From Streptomyces sp. NBC_00224 (GTDB lineage Bacteria > Actinomycetota > Actinomycetes > Streptomycetales > Streptomycetaceae): 64,000 nt of DNA. A program made the position numbers and the translations under genes. Location of the stretch: NCBI RefSeq assembly GCF_041435195.1, contig NZ_CP108106.1, positions 6,735,501 through 6,799,500 on the forward strand, in the 5' to 3' direction. Shown in pieces: positions 17,774 through 26,060 of the stretch (positions are counted from its first letter, which is position 1; every line of letters starts with the position of its first letter). The notes under the pieces were generated by a model. It made no database searches and was not told the DNA's origin. It saw only the letters and a program-made list of their open reading frames with translations.

Positions 17774-18757
17774 ATGAAAGGCGGGGAAGGCGCCGAACCG
17801 CCCCGGAAGCGACCGTTCCGGCGAAAGGGTGCCTCGGGTACGCCCGAGGTGTCACAGGGCGGCACAGGCCCGGCAGAGGGCGTCCAGACGCCCGCCGAGC
17901 CCTCCGCCCTCCCCGCGGTGAGCTCTGCCGCCCGTGCACATGAGGACGAGCGAGGCCGGCCGGCCTCGCTCGAAGCAGTACTGGACGACCAGGCGGGGCC
18001 CGCGGCCGGGGCCCGACGCCTGGACGCCCTGCGCAGAGCAGCCGCCACCAAGGGCGTCCCGGCCCTCAAGAAAGGGGTCCGCAAGAGCGGCGCGGGCGCC
18101 AAGGCCGGAATCGCCCACCTCGCCGACCGCGTCATCGAGATCGCCCCACGCATTCCCGTCCGCGACCTGGCGACCCTGCGCGGGCAATTCCCGGGTCTCG
18201 GCCCGGAGGAAATCGCGGACAAACTGATCGCGGGCGCCGCGAACGCCACGTCGACGGTGGGCGCGGGCATCGGCGCCGCCGCGATGCTCCCCGTCCCGCC
18301 GGCCATGCCGGCCGAGCTGGCCGCCGAGATCACCGGCGTCGCCGCCATCGAACTCAAGCTCATCGCCGAGCTCCACGAGGTCTACGGGTTGCGCCCGCCC
18401 GGCAATCTGAAAGAGCGCTCCATGGCGTATCTGACGTCCTGGACCGAGGAGCGCGGCGTCCAGATGACCAAACCGGCGACCATCAATGCCGCGCTCGGCG
18501 GCCAGATGAAGCGCGAACTGCGCCAGCAGATCACGAAGCGCATGGTCCGCAATCTGCCGAACCTGACGCCGTTCATGATCGGCGCGGCGGTGGGTGCGGT
18601 GATGAACCGGCGAGACACGAAGAAGGTCGCGGCGCATGTCCGCGACGATCTGCGCAAGCACGCGGTTCCCTGGGAGGCGCTGCCCGCGCTCCCGGCCCTG
18701 GAGCAGCCCGCCGACCCCTTGCGGCCGGGTGAGCTCCCGAAGGAACTCGGCCGTTAG
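17774..18757 (+). CDS. Conserved hypothetical protein with EcsC-like membrane-interacting region
   Basis: A 327-aa protein. A basic, disordered N-terminus (~1-100) is followed by a region with Gly/Ala/Pro-rich hydrophobic stretches (AGIGAAAMLPVPPAMPAEL, then ITGVAAIELKLIAELHEVYG), reminiscent of EcsC-family proteins. That resemblance is only pattern-level. A second hydrophobic segment is at ~265-280 (FMIGAAVGAVMNRRDT). It starts 12 bp after the DUF4193 stop with no strong ribosome binding site. Its stop overlaps the convergent DUF3093 gene by 4 bp. Function unknown. Confidence 0.7.
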   Translation: MKGGEGAEPPRKRPFRRKGASGTPEVSQGGTGPAEGVQTPAEPSALPAVSSAARAHEDERGRPASLEAVLDDQAGPAAGARRLDALRRAAATKGVPALKKGVRKSGAGAKAGIAHLADRVIEIAPRIPVRDLATLRGQFPGLGPEEIADKLIAGAANATSTVGAGIGAAAMLPVPPAMPAELAAEITGVAAIELKLIAELHEVYGLRPPGNLKERSMAYLTSWTEERGVQMTKPATINAALGGQMKRELRQQITKRMVRNLPNLTPFMIGAAVGAVMNRRDTKKVAAHVRDDLRKHAVPWEALPALPALEQPADPLRPGELPKELGR

Positions 18758-19257
18758 GCCGTGGGCGCGGGGCTCTGCCCCGGACCCCGCTCCTCAATCG
18801 CCGGAGGGGCTGATTTCCCCAGTGCCGCCTTGAGGGCCTGAGGGTCCCTGGTGGAGATGTAGGCGTACGGGGTCGGGTCATCGGGGTCGGTGATCGCCAC
18901 CCGCACCGCCGTCGGGATGTAGCTGCGCAGCAGCATGAAGGCGCGTGGGTCGGCCTTGTGCAGCCGCCAGGCCCGGGCCTCCTCCGCGTCCAGCACCTCG
19001 GGCTCGCCGAGCGCCGTCACCGGGATCCGGGCGTCGCCCGCCACCAGTGTGCCCGCCACGACCCGGATCCGTACCGACCCGTACGAACTCACCACCATCG
19101 CGGCCGCGGCCGTCCCGCCGATGAGGCCCGCCAGGAGCGGCAGGCCGCCCAGCGGCAGCAGCATCAGCGCGCAGGCCACCCCGACCAGGGCGGCGATCAG
19201 CCACCACGAGCGGGGGGCGGTGAGGCGTTCGGTGTACTGAGGGGCGTTCGGCTGCAT
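18754..19257 (-). CDS. DUF3093 family membrane protein
   Basis: A 167-aa protein of the actinobacterial DUF3093 family. Two closely spaced transmembrane helices (~18-37 and 38-58) are followed by a soluble PH-like domain (~60-145) ending in YISTRDPQALKAAL. The C-terminal extension (about residues 147-167) is encoded by a GC-rich intergenic-type repeat, so the original stop has probably been displaced. It is divergent from the thioesterase gene (58 bp between starts) and convergent with the EcsC-like gene. Confidence 0.8.
   Translation of the reverse strand: MQPNAPQYTERLTAPRSWWLIAALVGVACALMLLPLGGLPLLAGLIGGTAAAAMVVSSYGSVRIRVVAGTLVAGDARIPVTALGEPEVLDAEEARAWRLHKADPRAFMLLRSYIPTAVRVAITDPDDPTPYAYISTRDPQALKAALGKSAPPAIEERGPGQSPAPTA
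18764..18810. repeat. GC-rich intergenic-type repeat encoding the DUF3093 C-terminal tail
   Basis: GGGGC-TCT-GCCCC followed by CTCCTCAATCGCCGG-A-GGGGC is a form seen between many Streptomyces genes. Here it sits within the 3' end of the DUF3093 frame and just beyond the convergent stop. It may also act as a terminator for both genes. Confidence 0.6.
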
Positions 19258-19315
19258 GACAGCAAGCTTGGCACGGCGCGACCGGCGCCCTGGACCGCGG
19301 GTAAGGTCAGCGGCT

Positions 19316-19900
19316 GTGACTGCTAGATCTGCGTCTTTGACGCCCCCGGCCGACGCGAAGCCGCCGGTCCGGCACCCCGACGCGCCCGCCCCGGGCGAGC
19401 TGCTCGGCGCGCATTACGAGCACTGCTTCGGCTGCGGCGGCGGACAGCCCCACGGACTGCACCTGGAGGCGCGGGCCGGCGCGGGCGTGACCGTCACCGC
19501 CGAGTTCACCGTGCGCCCCGCCCACCAGGGCGCCCCCGGCCTCGCGCACGGCGGGGTGCTCGCCACGGCGCTCGACGAGACGCTCGGCTCGCTGAACTGG
19601 CTGCTGCAGACGATCGCGGTGACCGGCCGCCTGGAGACCGACTTCGTACGGCCAGTGCCGGTGGACACCGTGCTGTTCCTGGAGGCCGAGGTCACCGCCG
19701 TCGACGGGCGGAAGATCTACTCCAGGGCGACCGGGCGGATAGGCGGCCCCGACGGGCCGGTGGCGGTCCGGGCCGACGCCCTCTTCATCGAGGTGAAGGT
19801 CGACCACTTCATCGAGAACGGCCGTCCGCAGGAGATCCAGGCCGTCATGTCCGACCCCGACCAGGTCAGGCGCGCCCGCGCCTTCGAGGTGAACCCGTGA
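19316..19900 (+). CDS. PaaI/hotdog-fold thioesterase family protein
   Basis: A 194-aa hotdog-fold protein. The segment HYEHCFGCGGGQPHGLHL (~35-52) and LAHGGVLATALDETLGSL (~82-99), with the catalytic Gly/Asp-Glu of the hotdog helix, match the YiiD/PaaI-type family. It probably hydrolyses acyl-CoA thioesters. GTG 19316 (AAGGTC upstream) is preferred over ATG 19256, which lies within the divergent start region of the DUF3093 gene. The stop overlaps the dut GTG by 4 bp (GTGA), so the two are coupled. Confidence 0.8.
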   Translation: MTARSASLTPPADAKPPVRHPDAPAPGELLGAHYEHCFGCGGGQPHGLHLEARAGAGVTVTAEFTVRPAHQGAPGLAHGGVLATALDETLGSLNWLLQTIAVTGRLETDFVRPVPVDTVLFLEAEVTAVDGRKIYSRATGRIGGPDGPVAVRADALFIEVKVDHFIENGRPQEIQAVMSDPDQVRRARAFEVNP

Positions 19901-20412
19901 CCCGTAACCCCGTAGACGTCCTCATCCGCCGAGTCGACCCGCAGGTGCCGATCCCGGCGTACGGGCACCCCGGCGACGCGGGGGCCGACCTCGTCACCAC
20001 CGAGGCCGCCGAGCTCGCCCCCGGGGAGCGGGCCGTCCTGCCCACCGGGGTGAGTATCGCCCTGCCCGACGGGTACGCGGCCTTTGTGCATCCGAGGTCC
20101 GGCCTGGCCGCACGCTGCGGTGTCGCCCTGGTGAATGCCCCGGGGACGGTGGATGCCGGGTACCGTGGGGAAATCAAGGTGATCGTGGTCAATCTCGACC
20201 CGCGCGAGACCGTGCGGTTCGAGCGATTCGACCGGATTGCCCAACTTGTCGTCCAGCAGGTCGAGAAGGTGCGCTTCCACGAGGTGGCGGAGCTTCCCGG
20301 CTCGGCGCGGGCCGAGGGGGGCTTCGGTTCCACCGGCGGTCATGCCGCTGTGGACGGCACTACGGGTGGGAATCGATACGCTTCGGTCGTATCCGACCGG
20401 GAAGGACAGTGA
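19897..20412 (+). CDS. dut: dUTP diphosphatase
   Basis: A 171-aa trimeric dUTPase: dUTP to dUMP and PPi. All five motifs are present: PGDAGADL (25-32), HPRSGLAARCG (~65-75), NAPGTVDAGYRGEIKV (~80-95), RFDRIAQLVV (~108-117) and C-terminal GGFGSTGGH (~141-149). The residues after motif V form a short extra tail. GTG start, overlapping the thioesterase stop. The DUF3710 gene follows immediately. Confidence 0.95.
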   Translation: MTRNPVDVLIRRVDPQVPIPAYGHPGDAGADLVTTEAAELAPGERAVLPTGVSIALPDGYAAFVHPRSGLAARCGVALVNAPGTVDAGYRGEIKVIVVNLDPRETVRFERFDRIAQLVVQQVEKVRFHEVAELPGSARAEGGFGSTGGHAAVDGTTGGNRYASVVSDREGQ

Positions 20413-20413
20413 C

Positions 20414-21199
20414 GTGTTCGGACGTCGCAAGAAGAGCGGCTCCGCCGAAGACACGGCGGGCGAGGCCGAGCAGGTCGTCGACGGCATCGATGCCGAAGAT
20501 GCCGACTACGCCGATGACACCGCCGACGCGGACGAGCCGCGCAGGATGAACCTGCCGCCGGCGCCCCGGCCGAACGGTCCGTGGGACATCTCCGAGGTCA
20601 CCGAGGCCGGAGAGGGCCGCGTCGACCTGGGCGGCCTGTTCGTCCCCGGAGTCGAGGGCATGGAGCTGCGGGTCGAGGTCGCGGGCGACGCGATCGTCGC
20701 GGCGACCGTCGTGCTGCGCGACAGCGCTGTACAGCTGCAGGCCTTCGCGGCCCCCAAGAACGAGGGCATCTGGGGCGAGGTCCGCGAGGAGATCGCCTCC
20801 GGCATCACCCAGCAGGGCGGCATCATCGACGAGGTCGAGGGCCCGCTCGGCTGGGAGCTGCGCGCCCAGGTGCCGGTCCAGCTCCCGGACGGTACGAACG
20901 GGGTGCAGCTGGTCCGCTTCGTGGGCGTGGACGGGCCGCGCTGGTTCCTGCGCGGTGTGATCTCCGGCCAGGGCGCGGTGCAGCCGCAGGCCGCGGGGCT
21001 CCTTGAGCAGATCTTCCAGGACGCGGTCGTGGTCCGCGGCGAGGGCCCGATGGCCCCGCGCGACCCGATCGTCCTGAAGCTGCCGGACGACGCGCAGATG
21101 ATGCCCGACGGCGTCCAGCAGGAGGAGCAGGAGGGCTCGCGCTTCTCCGGCGGCATGGGCCAGCTCCAGCGCGGCCCGGAGATCACCGAGGTGCGCTGA
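20414..21199 (+). CDS. DUF3710 family protein
   Basis: A 261-aa protein of the DUF3710 family found beside dut in many actinobacteria. It has a basic start (FGRRKKSG), a highly acidic segment (about residues 12-45), then a conserved globular domain (GPWDISEV near 55 through RWFLRGVISG near 176 and the LPDDAQMMPDG region). It has no membrane segments. GTG 20414 follows AAGGAC; upstream in-frame codons lie inside dut and are rejected. A hairpin terminator follows the stop. Function unknown. Confidence 0.85.
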   Translation: MFGRRKKSGSAEDTAGEAEQVVDGIDAEDADYADDTADADEPRRMNLPPAPRPNGPWDISEVTEAGEGRVDLGGLFVPGVEGMELRVEVAGDAIVAATVVLRDSAVQLQAFAAPKNEGIWGEVREEIASGITQQGGIIDEVEGPLGWELRAQVPVQLPDGTNGVQLVRFVGVDGPRWFLRGVISGQGAVQPQAAGLLEQIFQDAVVVRGEGPMAPRDPIVLKLPDDAQMMPDGVQQEEQEGSRFSGGMGQLQRGPEITEVR

Positions 21200-21218
21200 C
21201 CGGTTCCGGTCTTCCGGC

Positions 21219-21247
21219 GGGCCGTACCCCTTCGCGGGGTGCGGCCC
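21219..21247 (+). terminator. Terminator after DUF3710
   Basis: A 12-bp stem (21219-21230 / 21236-21247, one G-T wobble) with a TTCGC loop. TTTT follows about 7 nt after the stem. Confidence 0.75.
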
Positions 21248-21339
21248 GTCGGCGTTTTCGAACCCCGTACGCATTGCCCGGACGGGCGCCGCCTGCACAT
21301 ACTGGCGCGGCCGGGGACAAGACGTACGGGGGAGCGGAC

Positions 21340-22071
21340 ATGAGCGAGAGCACCAGCGGGCGCGGCACGGCCGTCGTGGCGGAGCCGAACACCGGGCCGA
21401 TGGTCCGCGTCGAGGACCTGCGCCGCTCGTACGGCGAAGGAGCCGCCGCCGTCCACGCGCTGCGCGGGGTGTCCTTCGAGGTGCCGCGCGGCGAGCTCGT
21501 CGCCCTCAAGGGGCGTTCCGGATCGGGCAAGACGACGCTGCTCAACCTGGTCGGCGGGCTCGACCGGCCCGACGGCGGCCGGATCACCGTCGACTCCACC
21601 GACCTGGCCGACCTCGGCGAGGACGGCCTGCTGGCGCTGCGCCGCGACCGCATCGGCTTCATCTTCCAGTCCTTCGGACTGATCCCGATCCTGTCGGCGG
21701 CCGAGAACGTCGGCGTCCCGATGCGGCTGCGCAAGGCCGACCCGCGCGAGCGCGACGCGCGCGTGGAGCTGCTGCTCGCCCTGGTCGGGCTCGGCGACCA
21801 CGCCCAGCAGCGCCCCGGCGAGCTCTCCGGCGGCCAGCAGCAGCGGGTCGCCATCGCCCGCGCGCTCGCCAACCGGCCGGCGCTCCTGATCGCCGACGAG
21901 CCCACCGGCCAGCTGGACGCCGAGACCGGGCTCGCGGTCATGGAGCTGCTGCGCGCGGTCGTGCGCAGCGAGGGCGTCACCGCCCTGGTCGCCACCCACG
22001 ACACCCAGCTGCTCGGGCTCGCGGACCGCGTCCTGGAGCTGAGCGACGGGCGGATCACCGACCACGGCTGA
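21340..22071 (+). CDS. Orphan ABC transporter ATP-binding protein (LolD/MacB-like)
   Basis: A 243-aa ATPase. Walker A is GRSGSGKTT (~58-66), the signature LSGGQQQR (~161-168), Walker B LLIADEP (~182-188) and the switch His in ATHD (~216-219). The subfamily resembles the FtsE/LolD/MacB type that pairs with FtsX-like permeases. No permease gene adjoins it: DUF3710 lies upstream and kdpD downstream. It must pair with a distant permease or act otherwise. Confidence 0.85.
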   Translation: MSESTSGRGTAVVAEPNTGPMVRVEDLRRSYGEGAAAVHALRGVSFEVPRGELVALKGRSGSGKTTLLNLVGGLDRPDGGRITVDSTDLADLGEDGLLALRRDRIGFIFQSFGLIPILSAAENVGVPMRLRKADPRERDARVELLLALVGLGDHAQQRPGELSGGQQQRVAIARALANRPALLIADEPTGQLDAETGLAVMELLRAVVRSEGVTALVATHDTQLLGLADRVLELSDGRITDHG

Positions 22072-22208
22072 GCGCCCCGGGCCCCACCCCGCGTATCAGA
22101 ATCGCGTCAATACGGCAGCTCAGCGGCACCCCCGGTCCGATTTGCCGGGATTGGGGGCCGTAAGGTCGGCACCGGGTACGCAGCAGTTCTCTGAAAGACA
22201 ATGGGGCC

Positions 22209-24752
22209 ATGGCACGCGGCAAGCTACGGATATACCTCGGTTCGGCACCGGGCGTCGGCAAGACGTACGCGATGCTGTCCGAGGGCCACCGGCGCGTGGA
22301 ACGCGGCACCGACTGCGTGGTGGCGTTCGTGGAGCACCACGGGCGCCCGCGCACCGAGGTGATGCTGCACGGCCTGGAGCAGATCCAGCGCCGCACCATC
22401 GAGTACCGCGGCTCGGTCTTCACCGAGATGGACGTCGACGCGGTCCTGGAGCGCAGGCCCGCCGTCGCCCTGGTGGACGAGCTCGCCCACACCAATGTGC
22501 CCGGCTCGCGCAACACCAAGCGCTGGCAGGACGTCGAGGAGCTGCTCCAGGCGGGCATCGACGTGGTGTCGACCGTCAACATCCAGCACCTGGAGTCACT
22601 GGGCGACGTCGTCGAGTCGATAACCGGCGTGCGCCAGCGCGAGACCGTGCCCGACGAGGTGGTGCGGCGGGCGAACCAGATCGAGCTCGTCGACATGTCG
22701 CCGCAGGCGCTGCGCCGCCGGATGGCACACGGCAACATCTACAAGTCCGACAAGGTCGACGCGGCCCTGTCCAACTACTTCCGCCCCGGCAATCTGACCG
22801 CGCTGCGCGAGCTCGCGCTGCTGTGGGTCGCGGACCGGGTCGACGAATACCTCCAGCAGTACCGGGGCGAGCACAACATCCGCTCCACCTGGCAGGCCCG
22901 GGAGCGGATCGTCGTCGGTCTGACCGGCGGGCCCGAGGGCCGCACCCTGATCCGGCGCGCGGCCCGGATGGCCGCCAAGGGCTCCGGCAGCGAGATCCTC
23001 GCGGTGTACGTGGCCCGCAGCGACGGGCTGACCTCGGCCTCGCCCAAGGAGCTGGCCGTCCAGCGCACCCTGGTCGAAGACCTCGGCGGATCGTTTCATC
23101 ACGTCATAGGCGACGACGTCCCCGCCTCCCTCCTGGAGTTCGCCCAGGGCGTCAACGCCACCCAGATCGTCCTCGGCTCCAGCCGCCGCAAGGCCTGGCA
23201 GTACGTCTTCGGGCCGGGCGTCGGCGCCACCGTGGCCCGCGAGTCCGGGCACGACCTGGACGTGCACATCGTCACCCACGAAGAGGTCGCCAAGGGGCGC
23301 GGGCTTCCGGTGGCGCGCGGCGCGCGGCTCGGGCGGGCCCGGAGCATCTGGGGCTGGCTCTCGGGCGTCGCCGGACCCGCGCTGCTCACCCTGCTGCTGA
23401 CCAACGTCGACGCGGACCTCGGGCTCGCCAACGACATGCTGCTCTTCCTGACGCTCACGGTCGCCGCGGCCCTGCTCGGCGGGCTCCTCCCGGCGCTCGC
23501 CTCCGCCGCCTTCGGCTCGTTCCTGCTGAACTACTACTTCACCCCGCCCGTCCACCAGATCACCATCGCGGACCCCAAGAACATCCTCGCCATCGCGATC
23601 TTCTTCCTGGTGGCGGTCTCGGTGGCCTCCGTCGTCGACCTCGCGGCCCGCCGCACCCACCAGGCGGCCCGGCTGCGCGCCGAGTCCGAGATCCTCTCGT
23701 TCCTGGCGGGCAGCGTGCTGCGCGGCGAGACCACGCTGGACGCGCTCCTGGAACGGGTCCGAGAGACCTTCGCCATGGAGTCCGTGGCCCTCCTGGAGCG
23801 GGCGGGCGACGTGGAGCCGTGGACCCGCGCGGGGAGCGTCGGCCCGCACCCCGTGGCCCGCCCCGAGGACGCCGATGTCGACATGCCGGTCGGCGACCAC
23901 ATGGCACTGGCCCTCAGCGGCCGGGTGCTGCCCGCCGAGGACCGCCGGGTGCTCGGCGCCTTCGCCGCCCAGGCCGCCGTCGTACTCGACCGCCAGCGCC
24001 TGGTCGACGAGGCCGAGGAGTCGCGCAAGCTCGCCGAGGGCAACCGCATCCGCACCGCGCTGCTCGCCGCCGTCAGCCACGACCTGCGCACCCCGCTGGC
24101 CTCCATCAAGGCCGCCGTCACCTCGCTGCGCTCCGACGACGTCGAATGGTCCGAGGACGACGAGGCCGAGCTCCTGGCGGGCATCGAGGACGGCGCCGAC
24201 CGGCTCGACCACCTCGTCGGCAACCTGCTCGACATGTCCCGCCTCAACACCGGCACCGTCAGGCCGATCATCCGCGAGATCGACCTCGACGAGGTCGTCC
24301 CGATGGCGCTCGGCGGCGTCCCGGAGGACAGCGTCGAGCTGGACATCCCCGAGAGCCTGCCGATGGTCGCCGTCGACTCCGGGCTCCTGGAGCGGGCCGT
24401 CGCCAACATCGTCGAGAACGCCGTCAAGTACAGCCCCGACGCCACGCCCGTCCTGGTGGCCGCCAGCGCCCTCGGCGACCGTGTGGAGGTCCGGGTGGCC
24501 GACCGCGGCCCCGGCGTCCCGGACGAGAGCAAGGAACGGATCTTCGAGCCCTTCCAGCGGTACGGTGACGCTCCGCGCGGCGCCGGGGTGGGACTGGGGC
24601 TCGCGGTCGCCCGGGGATTCGTCGAGTCGATGGGCGGCACCCTCACCGCCGAGGACACCCCCGGCGGCGGAATGACCATGGTGCTCACCCTCAGGGCGGT
24701 GCCCGGCCCCGGCCCGGTCGTCGCCGACCTCTCCGCCCAGGTCACCTCGTGA
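22209..24752 (+). CDS. kdpD: KdpD-type sensor histidine kinase
   Basis: An 847-aa osmosensitive K+ sensor kinase. The KdpD domain opens with a degenerate P-loop GSAPGVGKT (11-19) and contains VDELAHTNVPGSRN. A USP domain (~228-355, LGSSRRKAWQY) follows, then four transmembrane helices (~375-490), a GAF domain (~495-615), His box AVSHDLRTPLAS (~628) and an ATPase domain (IVENAVKYSP, GVGLGLAVA). KdpD responds to K+ limitation or c-di-AMP in relatives. No kdpFABC genes are in the window. kdpE follows after 31 bp. Confidence 0.92.
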   Translation: MARGKLRIYLGSAPGVGKTYAMLSEGHRRVERGTDCVVAFVEHHGRPRTEVMLHGLEQIQRRTIEYRGSVFTEMDVDAVLERRPAVALVDELAHTNVPGSRNTKRWQDVEELLQAGIDVVSTVNIQHLESLGDVVESITGVRQRETVPDEVVRRANQIELVDMSPQALRRRMAHGNIYKSDKVDAALSNYFRPGNLTALRELALLWVADRVDEYLQQYRGEHNIRSTWQARERIVVGLTGGPEGRTLIRRAARMAAKGSGSEILAVYVARSDGLTSASPKELAVQRTLVEDLGGSFHHVIGDDVPASLLEFAQGVNATQIVLGSSRRKAWQYVFGPGVGATVARESGHDLDVHIVTHEEVAKGRGLPVARGARLGRARSIWGWLSGVAGPALLTLLLTNVDADLGLANDMLLFLTLTVAAALLGGLLPALASAAFGSFLLNYYFTPPVHQITIADPKNILAIAIFFLVAVSVASVVDLAARRTHQAARLRAESEILSFLAGSVLRGETTLDALLERVRETFAMESVALLERAGDVEPWTRAGSVGPHPVARPEDADVDMPVGDHMALALSGRVLPAEDRRVLGAFAAQAAVVLDRQRLVDEAEESRKLAEGNRIRTALLAAVSHDLRTPLASIKAAVTSLRSDDVEWSEDDEAELLAGIEDGADRLDHLVGNLLDMSRLNTGTVRPIIREIDLDEVVPMALGGVPEDSVELDIPESLPMVAVDSGLLERAVANIVENAVKYSPDATPVLVAASALGDRVEVRVADRGPGVPDESKERIFEPFQRYGDAPRGAGVGLGLAVARGFVESMGGTLTAEDTPGGGMTMVLTLRAVPGPGPVVADLSAQVTS

Positions 24753-24783
24753 CCCTCGGCCCACGGCAGAAAGCAGGATCCGC

Positions 24784-25473
24784 ATGACCCGGGTGCTGGT
24801 GGTGGACGACGAGCCGCAGATCGTCCGCGCCCTCGTGATCAACCTCAAGGCGAGAAAGTACGAGGTGGACGCGGCCCCCGACGGGGCCACCGCCCTCCAG
24901 CTCGCGGCCGCCCGCCACCCCGACGTGGTCGTCCTGGACCTCGGCCTGCCCGACATGGACGGCGTCGAGGTGATCAAGGGGCTGCGCGGCTGGACCCGGG
25001 TGCCGATCCTGGTGCTCTCCGCCCGCCACACCTCCGACGAGAAGGTCGAGGCGCTGGACGCGGGCGCCGACGACTACGTCACCAAGCCGTTCGGCATGGA
25101 CGAGCTGCTCGCCCGGCTGCGGGCGGCCGTCCGCCGCGCCGAGCCGGTCGGCGGCGAGGGCGCGGACGACGTGGTGACGGTGGAGACCGAGGGCTTCACG
25201 GTCGACCTGGCCGCGAAGAAGGTCAACCGGGAGGGCCGGGACGTACGCCTCACGCCCACCGAGTGGCACCTCCTGGAGGTGCTGGTCCGCAACACCGGCC
25301 GACTGGTCAGCCAGAAGCAGCTCCTCCAGGAGGTCTGGGGCCCCTCCTACGGGACGGAGACGAACTACCTGCGCGTCTACATGGCCCAGCTGCGCCGCAA
25401 GCTGGAACTGGACCCCGCCCACCCGCGCCACTTCATCACCGAGCCGGGGATGGGGTACCGCTTCGAGCGCTGA
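24784..25473 (+). CDS. kdpE: KdpE-type response regulator
   Basis: A 229-aa OmpR-family regulator. Acidic pocket VDDEPQ (7-12), phospho-acceptor Asp in VVVLDLGLPDMDG (~52), Lys in YVTKPFG (~101), then a winged helix with recognition helix TETNYLRVYMAQLRRKL. It is the partner of kdpD 31 bp upstream. The last 12 codons are duplicated downstream as a 42-bp direct repeat. Confidence 0.92.
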   Translation: MTRVLVVDDEPQIVRALVINLKARKYEVDAAPDGATALQLAAARHPDVVVLDLGLPDMDGVEVIKGLRGWTRVPILVLSARHTSDEKVEALDAGADDYVTKPFGMDELLARLRAAVRRAEPVGGEGADDVVTVETEGFTVDLAAKKVNREGRDVRLTPTEWHLLEVLVRNTGRLVSQKQLLQEVWGPSYGTETNYLRVYMAQLRRKLELDPAHPRHFITEPGMGYRFER

Positions 25474-25564
25474 GCCGTGGAGATCTGCTGGGGGTCCGGG
25501 GGTCGCCCCCCGGGAGACGCAGCATCACCGAGCCGGGGATGGGGTACCGGTTCGAGCGGTGAGC
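25434..25564. repeat. Duplicated 3' end of kdpE (42-bp direct repeat) with GC palindrome between
   Basis: Copy 1 (25434-25475) is the end of kdpE including its stop. Copy 2 (25523-25564) differs at two positions and also ends in TGA. The 47-bp spacer carries a C/G-rich inverted repeat (about 25495-25516) of the type scattered in this genome. Copy 2 is out of frame with kdpE (offset 89 bp). Confidence 0.9.
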
Positions 25565-25646
25565 GGGGCGTGTTCGGGCGGTGAGCAGGGTGTGAGCGGG
25601 CCTGCGCAGGGGGAGCGCGGACACCTCCCGTGCCGGTGGGGGCCGG

Positions 25647-25658
25647 TACGCTTTCTGT
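25647..25658 (+). promoter_or_regulatory. Candidate leaderless promoter of the OB-fold gene
   Basis: TACGCT (25647-25652) lies 6 nt before ATG 25659. That is the distance expected if transcription starts at the A of the start codon. No ribosome binding site is seen before this ATG. Confidence 0.5.
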
Positions 25659-26057
25659 ATGAGTGCTGACCTTCGAACCGAGAAGCCCGCGGGGCGCTTC
25701 CGCCGGATGCTCGACCGGCTGTCCACCTCGCAGGAAGAGCTGCACTCCGCGGAACTGCAGGAGGACACGCAGGCCACGGGGTGCACCCGCATCTCCGACT
25801 GCGACGACCGCCAGATAGTCAAGGTGACTGGTACCTTGCGGACGGTCACCCTGCGCCCGAGGGCGGGCGTCCCGGCGCTGGAAGCCGAGCTCTTCGACGG
25901 GACCGCCCCACTGGACGTGGTGTGGCTGGGACGGCGCTCGATCGTGGGCATAGAGCCGGGCCGCAAGCTGATCGCCTCGGGCCGGATCTCGATGAGTCAC
26001 GGCCGACGGGTGCTGTTCAACCCCAAATACGAACTCCGACCGCTCGGACAGGAGTAG
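25659..26057 (+). CDS. OB-fold nucleic-acid-binding protein
   Basis: A 132-aa protein. After an N-terminal helix (~1-40), an OB-fold (RecG-wedge-like, ~50-125) can be read from VTGTLRTVTLRP, ELFDGTAPLDVVWLG and ASGRISMSHGRRVLFNPKYEL. The same small protein lies next to a DUF3159 gene in other actinobacteria. It probably binds single-stranded nucleic acid; the ligand is unknown. It may be translated from a leaderless mRNA. The next gene starts 3 bp after the stop. Confidence 0.8.
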   Translation: MSADLRTEKPAGRFRRMLDRLSTSQEELHSAELQEDTQATGCTRISDCDDRQIVKVTGTLRTVTLRPRAGVPALEAELFDGTAPLDVVWLGRRSIVGIEPGRKLIASGRISMSHGRRVLFNPKYELRPLGQE

Positions 26058-26060
26058 CCG

